Part shown: positions 17,537 through 26,646 of the stretch, one piece after another
How positions within the stretch are numbered: position 1 is the stretch's first letter
Layout of the letters: every line of letters starts with the position of its first letter
NCBI RefSeq assembly: GCF_011050365.1
Contig: NZ_DRFV01000016.1
Coordinates: 233,549-297,548, forward strand
DNA length: 64,000 nt
DNA from: Pseudohongiella sp.
Lineage (GTDB): Bacteria; Pseudomonadota; Gammaproteobacteria; Pseudomonadales; Pseudohongiellaceae
Direction of reading: 5' to 3'
Program-made: the position numbers and the translations under genes
The notes under the pieces: generated by a model
Databases searched by the model: none
Told to the model about the DNA's origin: nothing
Seen by the model: the letters and a program-made list of their open reading frames with translations, nothing else

Positions 17537-18262
17537 TTACCACTCGATCTGCTCGACACGGGCACGCTGCGGGTTCTGCGTGCGTTGTGTTATTTCGCCA
17601 CTGCTCATGTGCACTACCGTGTCACCAAGGGCACCAATGGCCGCATTGTGGGTAATGATGGCGGTGGTGGTGCCGGTCTCCCTGTTCACCCGTTCCAGTA
17701 CCGCCAGCACCATGCGGCCGGTGCTGGCGTCCAATGCACCGGTGGGCTCATCACACAGCAGAACGTCGGGGCGTTTGGCAATGGCACGTGCGATTGCGAC
17801 CCGTTGCTGTTCCCCACCGGAAAGTTGTGACGGGAAGTGGTCCAGACGGTCCTGCAGCCCCACCAGTGTCAGGGCTTCGCGGGGTGACATCGGTTGACGG
17901 GCAATGTCAGTCACCAGGGCGACATTTTCCATCGCCGTCAGGCTGGACACCAGGTTGTAAAACTGAAATACAAAGCCGATATGCTGGCGCCGATAATTGG
18001 TAAGCGTACGGTCATCTGCGTTGCTCAAATCGGTCTCGCCATAAATCAGTCTGCCGCTGGTGGCGACATCAAGGCCGCCCAGAATATTCAGTAAGGTCGA
18101 CTTGCCGCTGCCCGAGGCGCCCAGCAGCACAAGCAGTTCCCCCTGACTCAGTGACAGATCGACATTGCGCAGCGCGTGCACAGTGACTTCACCCATCACA
18201 TAGGTTTTACACAATTGCTCAGCGTGCAGGACACTTCTGGGGCTGGTGGTACTGGTTTGCAT
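17537..18262 (-). CDS. ABC transporter ATP-binding protein (LolD/MacB type)
   Basis: 241 residues. Walker A GASGSGKS at 48-55, signature LSGGEQQR at 147-154, Walker B and DEPTGALD at ~167-178, and a switch His in IITHNAA. The sequence belongs to the LolD/MacB branch that drives FtsX-type permeases. It lies directly upstream of the two-FtsX permease and the HlyD adaptor and 33 bp downstream of the diheme cytochrome gene on the same strand, so it is probably cotranscribed with both. Confidence 0.9.
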   Translation of the reverse strand: MQTSTTSPRSVLHAEQLCKTYVMGEVTVHALRNVDLSLSQGELLVLLGASGSGKSTLLNILGGLDVATSGRLIYGETDLSNADDRTLTNYRRQHIGFVFQFYNLVSSLTAMENVALVTDIARQPMSPREALTLVGLQDRLDHFPSQLSGGEQQRVAIARAIAKRPDVLLCDEPTGALDASTGRMVLAVLERVNRETGTTTAIITHNAAIGALGDTVVHMSSGEITQRTQNPQRARVEQIEW

Positions 18263-18295
18263 TAAGGCTCCCGAAAATCCGACCGTATCAACAGG

Positions 18296-19447
18296 TCAGT
18301 TACAATGCCCTGGCCGCTGTGCAATCCAGGTGTTGACCAGTTGTAATCCCTGTTCGTGTACCAGGCTACGGCCCAGCTCCGGCATCAGCACGCCGGTCTC
18401 CTGGCTTTCGATGCGATAACTCAGTATTGAGTTTTCCGGTTGGCCGGGCACGATGGAGAAACGGTGGCCTCCCGCGCCGCGACCGGCAGCCACCGGTGGC
18501 TTGCATACGCCCAGGCGCATGGCAGACGTTTCCGCGGCGTGCAGAAACAATCCAGAGGTGTCGCCGCTGCCACCTGGTTGATGACAATGCCCGCAGTTGA
18601 TGTCGAGATAGGCGCGGGCGCGTTGTGGCACTGAGTCATCCGCGTTTGCAGAATCCTGCCACACGGCATTCGCCGGGATCTGTTCAACTTCCGGTAATCC
18701 GGTCAGCCAGCCGCGTTGCTGCCAAAGCGTCAGTTGTCGCAGTTCACCGTTTTCATGACTGATGAGTCGATTCAGATGGCGTGCTGCCGGGCCGATAGGA
18801 GACAGGTCGCCTTTGTTCTGGTCGAGTACATGACAGCCGGCGCATTCGTTGCGGTTGGGTACGATATAGGCAAATGTGGTGCCTTCCAGTTGCAGGCGCT
18901 GGATATCACCGGTTATCTGCAAGGTGGCATCTGTCTGTTCGTCGTTCCAGACGTAGGGCAGCGCTTCCCAGCCGCTCGGCTGATGGACCAGCAGGCGGGT
19001 TTCAATAAGCCTGAAGTCGTTCAGGTCCAGTGACGTGCCTGCCGGTTCTGACTGGTTTGCGCTGGCTTTAAGCAGACGCGGCATGTCTTTGTTGTCAGCG
19101 CCAGTGTCGAGCGGATAATAAAACGTTTTGCTGATAACAGTGCCTACCGGAAAATCGAAAGGCTCGTTATCACGGTAGCGGGCGGCCGTGCCATCAGGCA
19201 ACCACACCGTGCGAAGTTTCAGCGCATAGTCACTGAACAGGGGCGTCGCCAGTTGGTAAGGTAATACGGCATCATTAAGTTCGAGCTCTCTGCCCTGAAC
19301 CTGCAGCAATTGCCAGGCCGACAGTCGCGCCGGGTAATTGCTGCTGTCGAACACGTGCGGTCCCGGATCCTGACATGAACTCAACATGCCCGATAATACC
19401 AGGGCCGCGACAGCGGACAGACGAGCGGTGAGTCGCGAAACGGGCAT
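18296..19447 (-). CDS. Diheme cytochrome c lipoprotein, SO2930 type
   Basis: 383 residues. A lipobox LSSC at 22-25 marks a lipoprotein. Two heme c motifs are present: CAGCH at 202-206 and CGHCH at 285-289, the latter in NCGHCHQPGG. Spacing and surrounding sequence match the SO2930-type diheme family (TIGR03806-like), whose gene typically adjoins a parallel beta-helix protein gene, as it does here 13 bp upstream. A periplasmic or outer-membrane-attached electron-transfer role is likely; the physiological partner is unknown. Confidence 0.82.
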   Translation of the reverse strand: MPVSRLTARLSAVAALVLSGMLSSCQDPGPHVFDSSNYPARLSAWQLLQVQGRELELNDAVLPYQLATPLFSDYALKLRTVWLPDGTAARYRDNEPFDFPVGTVISKTFYYPLDTGADNKDMPRLLKASANQSEPAGTSLDLNDFRLIETRLLVHQPSGWEALPYVWNDEQTDATLQITGDIQRLQLEGTTFAYIVPNRNECAGCHVLDQNKGDLSPIGPAARHLNRLISHENGELRQLTLWQQRGWLTGLPEVEQIPANAVWQDSANADDSVPQRARAYLDINCGHCHQPGGSGDTSGLFLHAAETSAMRLGVCKPPVAAGRGAGGHRFSIVPGQPENSILSYRIESQETGVLMPELGRSLVHEQGLQLVNTWIAQRPGHCN

Positions 19448-19460
19448 GGTGTGTGACCTC

Positions 19461-20729
19461 TTACTCTGCCATCAGTCCCGCTGGCAATTCCACTGCTGCC
19501 AGTTTGTTGTGCTGACAGCTGTGCATGCCCATATCGACATGAGGGTTGGCATTGTTGTTGGCGGCATCGATATTGAGTATTTCGGCACCTGCATTATCAA
19601 CACAAATGGCATAGCTCATGTCGGTGCGCTCGGGATGGGTAACGCCGTCCCAGATAATGTCCGGGAAACTGCCATCTGCGCCAAACAGGGCCTGGCGCAA
19701 CATGTCCAGCTCGGGCGTGCCGGGGGCGCTGCCACCATCGGTGAAACTGTTGTTATATATAAAAATGGTTTCCGGATACGGGTCAAATGCTTCGGCCATT
19801 TCCCGTTCCGAATAGCCCGCACTGAAGTAGCTGGAAATCAGAATATTGGCGGTCTGGTTATGGCCCAGATCGTTGTCGAAAATTTCCACTTTATCGTTGG
19901 AGTTGATCAGGATGCCGGAACCGGCGGGCACACTGGCCACTGCAGTGCCAGGTGGCGCAAAGTTTTCAGTGTTGTTCTGGTGCACCCGGTTGTTGTACAC
20001 ACGGGTGGTATGACCTTCGACCGGCAGGTTGGGCATGTTAAAAATCAGGATGCCGCCGGTGTTGTTGATGGCGACATTGTCATAGACATCCGCGCCAATG
20101 GTATTTTCTATCTCGATACCGGCAACATTGTATTCGGCCCGATTGCGGCGCACGATCACATTCTGCGATTGGCCGACATAAATACCGGCATCTGATGCGG
20201 CAATGGCAACTGAATCTTCAATCAGTGTGTGTTGAGTCTGCACCGGGTAAATGCCGTAGGCACCATTGCTGGTATCCGGGCCATTGGTCCATTCGGTGCG
20301 TACACGACGAATGACGATGTTATCACCGCGCGCTATTTTCAGGGCATCGCCGCGTGAGTCCTCAATGGCGAGGTCTTCAATGGTGAAGTTGCTGGCGTTA
20401 ACCAGCAGCCCCTCGCCACCCGTTATCTGATCCCTGAACGACAGGATGGTTGCGTCCATACCCGCGCCGCGTAGCGTGATGTTGTCAACATTCAGGGTCA
20501 GGCTGCGCTCGAAATTGAACACGCCGGCGGGCAGATTTATGACATCGCCCGGGGTCGCCTCCAGAAAACGCAGCTGCAAATCGGCAGACGGGTCACTGAC
20601 GACACCGTCGCTACTGACGGTGGCGTCAGATGTTGTTACAGTATCCGGTGAGCAGGCAGCCAGTGCTCCGCCCAGGGTAATAAAGAATGTGAAGATGAAC
20701 ATTCGCGAATGTGACGGGGAGTGATGCAT
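19461..20729 (-). CDS. Parallel beta-helix lipoprotein paired with the diheme cytochrome
   Basis: 422 residues with a lipobox LAAC at 23-26. From residue ~50 it shows the periodic pattern of a right-handed parallel beta-helix (for example NITLRGAGMDATILSF, NFTIEDLAIEDSRGDAL, NVIVRRNRAEYNVAGIEIE), each turn rich in Asn, Val, Ile and Asp as in pectate-lyase-like and NosD-like proteins. This fits the TIGR03805-type partner of the SO2930 cytochrome. Carbohydrate binding or processing is possible, but no catalytic residues can be assigned. First gene of the apparent five-gene minus-strand operon. Confidence 0.78.
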   Translation of the reverse strand: MHHSPSHSRMFIFTFFITLGGALAACSPDTVTTSDATVSSDGVVSDPSADLQLRFLEATPGDVINLPAGVFNFERSLTLNVDNITLRGAGMDATILSFRDQITGGEGLLVNASNFTIEDLAIEDSRGDALKIARGDNIVIRRVRTEWTNGPDTSNGAYGIYPVQTQHTLIEDSVAIAASDAGIYVGQSQNVIVRRNRAEYNVAGIEIENTIGADVYDNVAINNTGGILIFNMPNLPVEGHTTRVYNNRVHQNNTENFAPPGTAVASVPAGSGILINSNDKVEIFDNDLGHNQTANILISSYFSAGYSEREMAEAFDPYPETIFIYNNSFTDGGSAPGTPELDMLRQALFGADGSFPDIIWDGVTHPERTDMSYAICVDNAGAEILNIDAANNNANPHVDMGMHSCQHNKLAAVELPAGLMAE

Positions 20730-20777
20730 GACCGGGTGCCTCTTGCAGATGCCGATTGCCGGGAATCGAACATGATG

Positions 20778-20793
20778 AACAATCGTTATTGTT
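20778..20793. promoter_or_regulatory. Palindromic operator-like site in a divergent intergenic region
   Basis: AACAAT (20778-20783), 4-nt spacer CGTT, ATTGTT (20788-20793): a 16-bp inverted repeat located 49 bp upstream of the beta-helix gene (minus) and 79 bp upstream of the MFS gene (plus). A position between divergent genes is typical for a regulator site. No regulator gene is adjacent. Confidence 0.35.
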
Positions 20794-20871
20794 GTCGTTC
20801 TACTGCTGTCTGAAAGCTAACTCGGATTACCTGTTTTTGCAACTATTGCGCAGACAGGCTAAGCTTTTGCG

Positions 20872-22191
20872 ATGATGAAAAATACGCCTGATGACTGGAA
20901 GACCACGCTTTACGAACGCCTTGCGGAAGATGATGAAGGTCGGGTATGCAAGGACATCAGTGATGAAGCCTGCCGGGAGACACCTGGCAATTTTCTCGCC
21001 ACCCTGATCGCCAATACGGCCAGCAGTGTCGCTGATCGTCTGGCCAGTGCCAAAACCACGCTACCGTGGTTACTGTTACAGGTCGGTGCGCCGTCCTGGA
21101 TTATCAGTTTGCTGGTGCCCATTCGCGAGTCAGGCTCGATGTTGCCGCAAATGCTGATTGGTGCCTGGGTGCGTGGTCAGGCTGTTCGTAAATGGATCTG
21201 GGTTGGCGGCGGGGCTGTTCAGGGACTGGCATTGTTGCTGATGGTCTGGTGTGCGTTTGCCCTGGAGGGGCTCCGCGCAGGACTGGCCGTGGTGGCCTTG
21301 CTGGTGATGTTCAGTCTGGCCCGGGGCGCCTGCTCGGTCGCGTATAAGGACGTGCTGGGCAAAACCATACCCAAAACCCGTCGCGGTCGTTTGTCCGGCT
21401 GGATCAGTGCCATTGCCGGGCTGGCCGCTTTTGCTGCCGGGTTATTGTTGAGCATGACCGGCGGCAGCGAGGCGGCCGGGTCCTACGCGATATTGTTAGC
21501 AGCTGGCGCCGGACTGTGGCTGCTGGCCATCATTTCCTACGCCCGTATCAGGGAGTTTCCCGGCGCCACCGACGGTGGCGCCAATGGTTTTGCCGAGGCG
21601 TTTGCGCGGCTGTCACTGTTGCGCGACGACAAGGCGTTCCGGCAATTCGTCATTGCCCGGGCACTGGCCATGGGCTCCGGCCTGGTCGCTCCGTTCTATA
21701 TTGCGCTGGCGCAGGATGACCTGGGCAGTGCCGCTTCTCTGCTGGGTATTTTTATTGCTGTTGAAGGTCTGGCAGGCTTGCTCAGTTCCCCCGTCTGGGG
21801 GCGATGGGCTGACCGTTCCAGTCGTCAGGTGTTTGCGGTCGCCTGTGCGCTGGCCTCGGTTACCTCGCTGGCGGTCGCAGCCTGGGCGATATTGGCAGAT
21901 TCCGCGGCGGCTTCGCAATGGTTTTATCCGCTGGCATTTTTCATTTTGGGTGTATCGCATGCAGGCGTTCGTCTGGGCCGCAAAACCTATCTGGTCGATA
22001 TGGCCGGTGGCAACAAACGCACTGACTATGTCGCGGTGAGCAATACCGTAATCGGTCTGTTGCTGTTGGTGTCCGGCGTGTTGGGCGCGCTGGCAGCACT
22101 GGTATCCGTGCCACTGGTCATTGCGCTGTTGGGCGCCGCCGGGCTGTTAGGTGCGGGGTTGAGTTGGCGCTGGCAGGAGGTGTCGGGCTAG
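20872..22191 (+). CDS. MFS-type transporter
   Basis: 439 residues; two ATGs (20872, 20875) begin the frame and the ribosome site is weak. After a ~60-residue cytoplasmic N-terminus the protein is a chain of about 11-12 hydrophobic segments with short loops, and the central loop (SYARIREFPGATDGGANGFAEAF) is typical of major facilitator proteins. SRQVFAVACALASV follows the first helix pair of the second half. The long N-terminal extension is unusual. Substrate cannot be deduced, and its divergent neighbour (beta-helix/cytochrome operon) gives no firm hint. Confidence 0.75.
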   Translation: MMKNTPDDWKTTLYERLAEDDEGRVCKDISDEACRETPGNFLATLIANTASSVADRLASAKTTLPWLLLQVGAPSWIISLLVPIRESGSMLPQMLIGAWVRGQAVRKWIWVGGGAVQGLALLLMVWCAFALEGLRAGLAVVALLVMFSLARGACSVAYKDVLGKTIPKTRRGRLSGWISAIAGLAAFAAGLLLSMTGGSEAAGSYAILLAAGAGLWLLAIISYARIREFPGATDGGANGFAEAFARLSLLRDDKAFRQFVIARALAMGSGLVAPFYIALAQDDLGSAASLLGIFIAVEGLAGLLSSPVWGRWADRSSRQVFAVACALASVTSLAVAAWAILADSAAASQWFYPLAFFILGVSHAGVRLGRKTYLVDMAGGNKRTDYVAVSNTVIGLLLLVSGVLGALAALVSVPLVIALLGAAGLLGAGLSWRWQEVSG

Positions 22192-22203
22192 CGGCAGCAA
22201 CGC

Positions 22204-22692
22204 TCAGCCAGAGGCGGGGTCGACGTGATACGGGCCTGGTTGGGGCGTGCGGGCCAGCGCTGAATTGAAATACATGGGGTCTCCCGAAACCTCTTCGCCA
22301 ATCCAGGCGGGCAGGGCAAAGCGGGTGTCCTCACTGTCCAGTTCTATTTCCGCCAGTATCAGGCCACTGTTGTCACCCTGAAAAACATCCACTTCCCAGG
22401 TATGGCCGGCGTGCTCAACGCGGTAACGGACTTTCTCGATCAATGGTTTTTGACAGAGATCGGTCAGCATTTCCTCTGCATCCGATACCGGTACCGGGTA
22501 TTCATATTCGGCGCGGGCGTAGCCCGTGGTTGGACCTTTCACGGTGAGGAAGGCTTGCGTGCCGGCAATCCGGACACGCACCGTGATGCCTGCGCCCGGA
22601 CACAGGTAACCCTGTCGGTAGCGGACGCCGGTGTTGTCGGGTTGCCACCGGGTCTTGTCGACCAGGAATTTACGTTCGATCTCGATAGCCAT
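22204..22692 (-). CDS. CYTH-domain protein (inorganic triphosphatase-like)
   Basis: 162 residues, a single CYTH domain. The signature EIERKF at residues 3-8 and alternating charged strands (RYRQGYL, ITVRVRIAG, AFLTVKG, EYEYPV, IEKVRYRV, WEVDVF, LILAEIELDSED) line the tunnel that binds triphosphate and Mg2+ in this family. Small bacterial members are usually tripolyphosphatases rather than adenylate cyclases. The ATG lies 30 bp after the end of the upstream minus-strand gene, so the two are probably cotranscribed. Confidence 0.82.
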   Translation of the reverse strand: MAIEIERKFLVDKTRWQPDNTGVRYRQGYLCPGAGITVRVRIAGTQAFLTVKGPTTGYARAEYEYPVPVSDAEEMLTDLCQKPLIEKVRYRVEHAGHTWEVDVFQGDNSGLILAEIELDSEDTRFALPAWIGEEVSGDPMYFNSALARTPQPGPYHVDPASG

Positions 22693-22721
22693 CCGATTGC
22701 CGTGAGCCTGTTGTTGTCGTG

Positions 22722-23156
22722 TTATGAGCCCGGATTCAGGTTCACGCTGATAAAGCGGCGTAAATCTTCGACGCTCTCTGGCCGACCCATGGTTGCAAGG
22801 GCCTGACCGCTGCTGTCAAACAGCACCAGGGAACCGTCGCCAATATTGTGGGTTTGCGCAAACGCCACACCATCGGGGTGCCCGGTATGCACCAGCAGGA
22901 ACGTCATCTGGTCCTGCCAGGTCGGGTAAAGCGACTCCATCTGCGCAAGGGTCCGCTCGCCTCCCATGACATGAATTTCGCGCAACATGACTAATGCCGG
23001 TTTGCCCTGGCCCAGCTGGCTGAGGTCGCTGGAGAAAGTGGATCTGGGCAGCAACTGCCACAGGACCAGGCCGACCACCGCCAGACAGGTCAGTGTGACC
23101 AGCAGTTTTACCACGCGGGATGAGGCTGATTTGGACACGGTACGGCTTTGGCTCAT
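22722..23156 (-). CDS. Membrane-anchored thioredoxin-fold-like protein without CxxC
   Basis: 144 residues from the ATG at 23156, chosen because GAGGA lies 10 nt upstream; longer in-frame starts exist at 23171 and 23216. A TM anchor (VVKLLVTLTCLAVVGLVLWQLL) is followed by a ~95-residue domain with the strand/helix order of thioredoxin-like proteins (KPALVMLREI, MTFLLVHTG, GDGSLVLFDSSGQALATMG, SVEDLRRFI). The CxxC redox pair is absent, so a thiol-redox role is unlikely. The fold assignment is tentative. Confidence 0.5.
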   Translation of the reverse strand: MSQSRTVSKSASSRVVKLLVTLTCLAVVGLVLWQLLPRSTFSSDLSQLGQGKPALVMLREIHVMGGERTLAQMESLYPTWQDQMTFLLVHTGHPDGVAFAQTHNIGDGSLVLFDSSGQALATMGRPESVEDLRRFISVNLNPGS

Positions 23157-23283
23157 GCGGGTAATCCTCATGTCAGGGGCTGGCCGTTGCGGCCGGTAGG
23201 GTAGTAATGCATACAATTGCGGACGAAGAATAACATGCCAGTTGCGGTGTCACTACTGCCTGTATACCAGGTATCGCCACGGG

Positions 23284-23313
23284 TGGGTCAAATACGCTGG
23301 TCTGGGGTATACT
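23284..23313 (+). promoter_or_regulatory. Candidate promoter of the 23337 gene
   Basis: TATACT at 23308-23313 is a good -10 hexamer, 23 bp upstream of the chosen ATG. The best -35 is a weak TGGGTC at 23284-23289 with an 18-bp spacer. The leader would be short and contains the GAGGGG ribosome site. Confidence 0.3.
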
Positions 23314-23336
23314 GCCGGCCACGACAGAGGGGTTTT

Positions 23337-25271
23337 ATGTTTAGTTTGCCGCAATGGCTCTGGCAGCGCTCACAAAAAAAGAAAGGTATATCGCTGGATC
23401 GCGAGGACAACGAGCGTCTGGATAAATTTGCCCGTAGTGTGCGTCGGGTGCGTGTGTCGCGCAGTCTGCTGGGGCTGGCGTGGACAGCGGGCCCGGTCAC
23501 CGCGATCGGTTTGTACGGCGGTTACTACATTGGTTTCGGGCAGCCACCGTCCAACCAGCTTCTTCTATACTTTATCAGTTTCACCGTGCTTAGCGGCCTG
23601 ATGGCCCTGGCCGCCAAGATCGTTTATGACAGCACCCTGGGTCATGCCACCGAGCGGGCGCAGCTATCTGTGGTTGAAGTCATAGACAAACTGGGCGACC
23701 TGATTCTTTCATCACGGGATCTGATCATCAGTGGTTTCGAGGGGGAGGTGCGCGAACGCGAAGCTGCCATCCAGCTCCTGCAACGGGTTGATCTTTCTCC
23801 CGGCGGTGTCGCCATGGCCTGTGAACAGCTTACCGGTGATGCCGACCTGGGCCGCTTGTTGGCCATTATCGACAATTTCAGGCGCGCCGGCCTGTATTCG
23901 CGTATCGCTGATATTCAGCAGGTCCATGACCAACAGTTTGAACAGGCGATAACCGTGCTTAATCAAGTCTCGCCCCAGGCCGCAGAGGTGCTGCGTCAAC
24001 GTTGCCAGGGCGATATCGCCAATCTGCGTCATGGCATCCCGCGGACCGAGCATTTTATTTCCCGTGTGCTGGCGGCGATCGAGCAGGATAACCTGCTGCT
24101 GATTACCATGCAGGACGTTGAATCCATGCTGGTGTTGTGTTTCGAATTGATCAATGGACGCGAAATACCGATGCTGGTATTCGATTATCGGGGCCGTTGG
24201 CAGCTTGCCGAGGCGCTTGATCGGATGGAGCGGCGGCGCAGTCGTTATCGTATTGCTCAGGCCTCCGGCGGCAACAGGATTCGGGGCCTGGCGTCCTGGT
24301 TGGTAGAGGTCGATGTAATGACCTATGACGAGGTTCCTGAAGGTCTGCCAGCAGCACTTCTGGTGGAGCGTGTGGGCCAGGCTCTGGACCGGCTGGCGCT
24401 GGGCATGCGCAAGGATGTGGATGTCATCAGAAAGGGTGACATCAGTTTGCGGCCGACATTGCGTCTTAATGCCGAGATAATGACCAGCGCATTGCGGCTG
24501 TATCGTACGGCTCACGAGTCATTCAAGCGCATCGGTGAACTGCACGCTGAGTTTCTGGCCAGCACCGAGAATTGGAGTCGCATGATGGATGACGCCCATC
24601 TGGATGCCGAAGAACTGCAGATCGGACCAAAGGGACGTGGTGTCAGAATTCGTGAGAAAGTTGTAAGCCTGGACGAAGAGGAGCGCAAAGAGGTTTGCCG
24701 GATCCTGGCCCGCTACCTGCGCGAGCAACATCTGGAAGCGCATGAAACCAAGGGCCTGTTTGAGCGACGCAGTGAAAGGGATAATCCGCTGACGCTGGAC
24801 AGCGCCCGGCACTTGGTGATTGAAGTGGCACTGGCGCTGGAGCCACATGTCCACTTGTCTTTTCCTCAGGTACAGCGGGGCATCGGGTCGACGCGGGCAA
24901 CCTATCTGGGCGATCTGGAACCTGGCATGAGCGCCAGTGAGAAGAAGATGCTTGCCGAGTCGATGGCGCAGGATGTTGTGGAAGATATGAGTCAGGCTGC
25001 GGAGCACCTGGCGATGGCGCTTGTGCGCCACTATAGTATCAACCTGACTGATGAGGCCGGCCAGTTTTTGCATGAAACCTACGGCGCCCGAGAATCCGTG
25101 CTGGGTATACTGAGTCAGCATCAGAGTGCTGATGACATCTCGCAAAGTCTGCTGGCCGGCCGGCCGGTAGTCGTGCCGCCGGCCCAGCGCCGCTGGTATC
25201 GGGCGCTGGTGCATGCGAAGCGGGTGGTGGGTAGCGAACGATTTACCCCCTTGTGGGTTGAGCGGCTATAG
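23337..25271 (+). CDS. Membrane protein of unknown function, large cytoplasmic helical domain
   Basis: 644 residues from ATG 23337 (GAGGGG 4-9 nt upstream); an upstream in-frame TTG at 23217 is not favoured. Two TM segments lie near the N-terminus (about 43-63 and 72-92). The remaining ~550 residues are soluble and mostly alpha-helical, rich in charged residues with coiled-coil-like stretches (about 95-180 and 395-450). No enzymatic motif is seen. It is divergent from the thioredoxin-like/CYTH pair and convergent with the GST gene. Function unknown. Confidence 0.7.
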   Translation: MFSLPQWLWQRSQKKKGISLDREDNERLDKFARSVRRVRVSRSLLGLAWTAGPVTAIGLYGGYYIGFGQPPSNQLLLYFISFTVLSGLMALAAKIVYDSTLGHATERAQLSVVEVIDKLGDLILSSRDLIISGFEGEVREREAAIQLLQRVDLSPGGVAMACEQLTGDADLGRLLAIIDNFRRAGLYSRIADIQQVHDQQFEQAITVLNQVSPQAAEVLRQRCQGDIANLRHGIPRTEHFISRVLAAIEQDNLLLITMQDVESMLVLCFELINGREIPMLVFDYRGRWQLAEALDRMERRRSRYRIAQASGGNRIRGLASWLVEVDVMTYDEVPEGLPAALLVERVGQALDRLALGMRKDVDVIRKGDISLRPTLRLNAEIMTSALRLYRTAHESFKRIGELHAEFLASTENWSRMMDDAHLDAEELQIGPKGRGVRIREKVVSLDEEERKEVCRILARYLREQHLEAHETKGLFERRSERDNPLTLDSARHLVIEVALALEPHVHLSFPQVQRGIGSTRATYLGDLEPGMSASEKKMLAESMAQDVVEDMSQAAEHLAMALVRHYSINLTDEAGQFLHETYGARESVLGILSQHQSADDISQSLLAGRPVVVPPAQRRWYRALVHAKRVVGSERFTPLWVERL

Positions 25272-25288
25272 TTTATCCGGCCACCCGG

Positions 25289-25906
25289 TCAGGCCTTCGC
25301 TGAAGGGCGTTGTGACACCCGGTCGTACCAGGCTTGCAAATGGGTTTGTTCCGGCTGAATGCGTTGTGAGATGACGCGATTGAAGTCTATTGTGCACATG
25401 GCGTTGATATCTGCCGCGCTGAACTGATCGCCACAAATGAATTCACGTTCTGCCAGTTGTTTGTCAAGGAAGTGCATGAATTTCGACGCCTGAATCTTGC
25501 ATTCTTCGCCCCATTCCGGAAACGGTTTCATACGATCCTTGAAGTACCCGGTGGTGTGCTGGAATGCCATGCCGGTCGGGGTCATAAAATAAAAATCTAT
25601 CCAGCGCAGCCATTGGTCAATCTGTGCCTTTTCCAGCGGTGTGCGGCCCATCAACGGTGCCGAGTCGGGGTAGACTTCTTCAAAGTAACGGCAGATGGCC
25701 ACGGTCTCTGCAATGCAGGCACCATTGTCGAGTTCCAGTACCGGCACTTTTTTCATGGGGTTTCGGGTCACGAATTCCGGCGTCAGGTTTTCGCCTTTCT
25801 GCAGGTCCAGCTGAATGATTTCGACCTCGTCCAGCAGTCCTTTTTCCGCGAGAAAAATGCGAACGCGACGCGGGTTTGGTGCCGTGCGGGTTTCAAACAG
25901 TTTCAT
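25289..25906 (-). CDS. Glutathione S-transferase family protein
   Basis: 205 residues. The N-terminal thioredoxin-like domain (about 1-78) opens with KLFETRTAPNPRRVRIFL and has KKVPVLELDNGACIAETVAIC, containing the cis-Pro (VP) and the GSH-binding E-(T/S) pair. The all-helical C-terminal domain contains the conserved FSAADINAMCTIDF block (N-capping box). Cytosolic conjugation or reductase activity with glutathione is likely; the substrate is unknown. A 17-bp gap separates it from the convergent membrane-protein gene. Confidence 0.87.
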   Translation of the reverse strand: MKLFETRTAPNPRRVRIFLAEKGLLDEVEIIQLDLQKGENLTPEFVTRNPMKKVPVLELDNGACIAETVAICRYFEEVYPDSAPLMGRTPLEKAQIDQWLRWIDFYFMTPTGMAFQHTTGYFKDRMKPFPEWGEECKIQASKFMHFLDKQLAEREFICGDQFSAADINAMCTIDFNRVISQRIQPEQTHLQAWYDRVSQRPSAKA

Positions 25907-25962
25907 GATCTACTCTCTCTGATGTGGGTTGTTGTTGATTATAGTTGTCAGTCAATAGAGCA

Positions 25963-26646
25963 TCAATTGTCCCCGGCTGCGCATGTCCCGTCACTGTTTC
26001 TGGCGCGGAAACGCAGATCTGCATAGGTGGCACTGAGCCTGCTATTGCTGTCATCGCCATCGGTCATGATAGCGATGCCATCGAGATGGTCAATATCTTC
26101 GCCAAATGCTTGTTGCCAATCCTGTGCGATATCGCGGTGATGACTGACCCATTCACCGGCGTCGCTATTGCCGCTGTCAAGAGCCCACATCTGGGCATTG
26201 TCGCCGGCATAGGCATTGGGCCAGCGCTGGCCCGCCGGTTGTGATGCCGACCACACGTAGTTGATGGTTTTGGTTCGCCAGAATGCAAGGCCCCCGCGTT
26301 TTACCACGTAGACCCGGGCGGCATAGTCATCTCCCGCCTTGCTGCGTTCGTCGAGGCTGTCTGGTGCGGTCGCACTGATACGCCAGCGCCAGCTTAGACA
26401 GGGGGTTGCATCAAGATCAATACGGTCCTGGCGATAGAAAGCGCTGGCGTTGCCGCGGGTTTCGGCGACCAGGACGCGGTTCGCGTCGTCGTCAGTGGTG
26501 ATGGTGTAGTCGGTTTGGCCAGAGAAATTACGCTCACTCCAGTTTTCGAAGTCACTGACATCAAGCTCGTTGCCGACAGCGCCAGCGCCGAGCAGCATTG
26601 CGCCAGCGGCGACAAGTGACACCGGTTGTCTGCTGAATCTGTGCAT
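25963..26646 (-). CDS. DUF3047-domain exported protein
   Basis: 227 residues with a signal peptide (VSLVAAGAMLLGAGAVG). The mature domain resembles DUF3047: DVSDFENWSERNFSG at the start, CLSWRWRI near 85, ARVYVVK near 110, TINYVWS near 128 and IAIMTDGDDSNSRLSATYADL near the end. These look like a beta-sandwich, lectin-like fold, but no function is established. Its ATG touches the stop codon of the REC-EAL-GAF-GGDEF gene, so it is the last gene of the kinase/regulator operon. Confidence 0.75.
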   Translation of the reverse strand: MHRFSRQPVSLVAAGAMLLGAGAVGNELDVSDFENWSERNFSGQTDYTITTDDDANRVLVAETRGNASAFYRQDRIDLDATPCLSWRWRISATAPDSLDERSKAGDDYAARVYVVKRGGLAFWRTKTINYVWSASQPAGQRWPNAYAGDNAQMWALDSGNSDAGEWVSHHRDIAQDWQQAFGEDIDHLDGIAIMTDGDDSNSRLSATYADLRFRARNSDGTCAAGDN

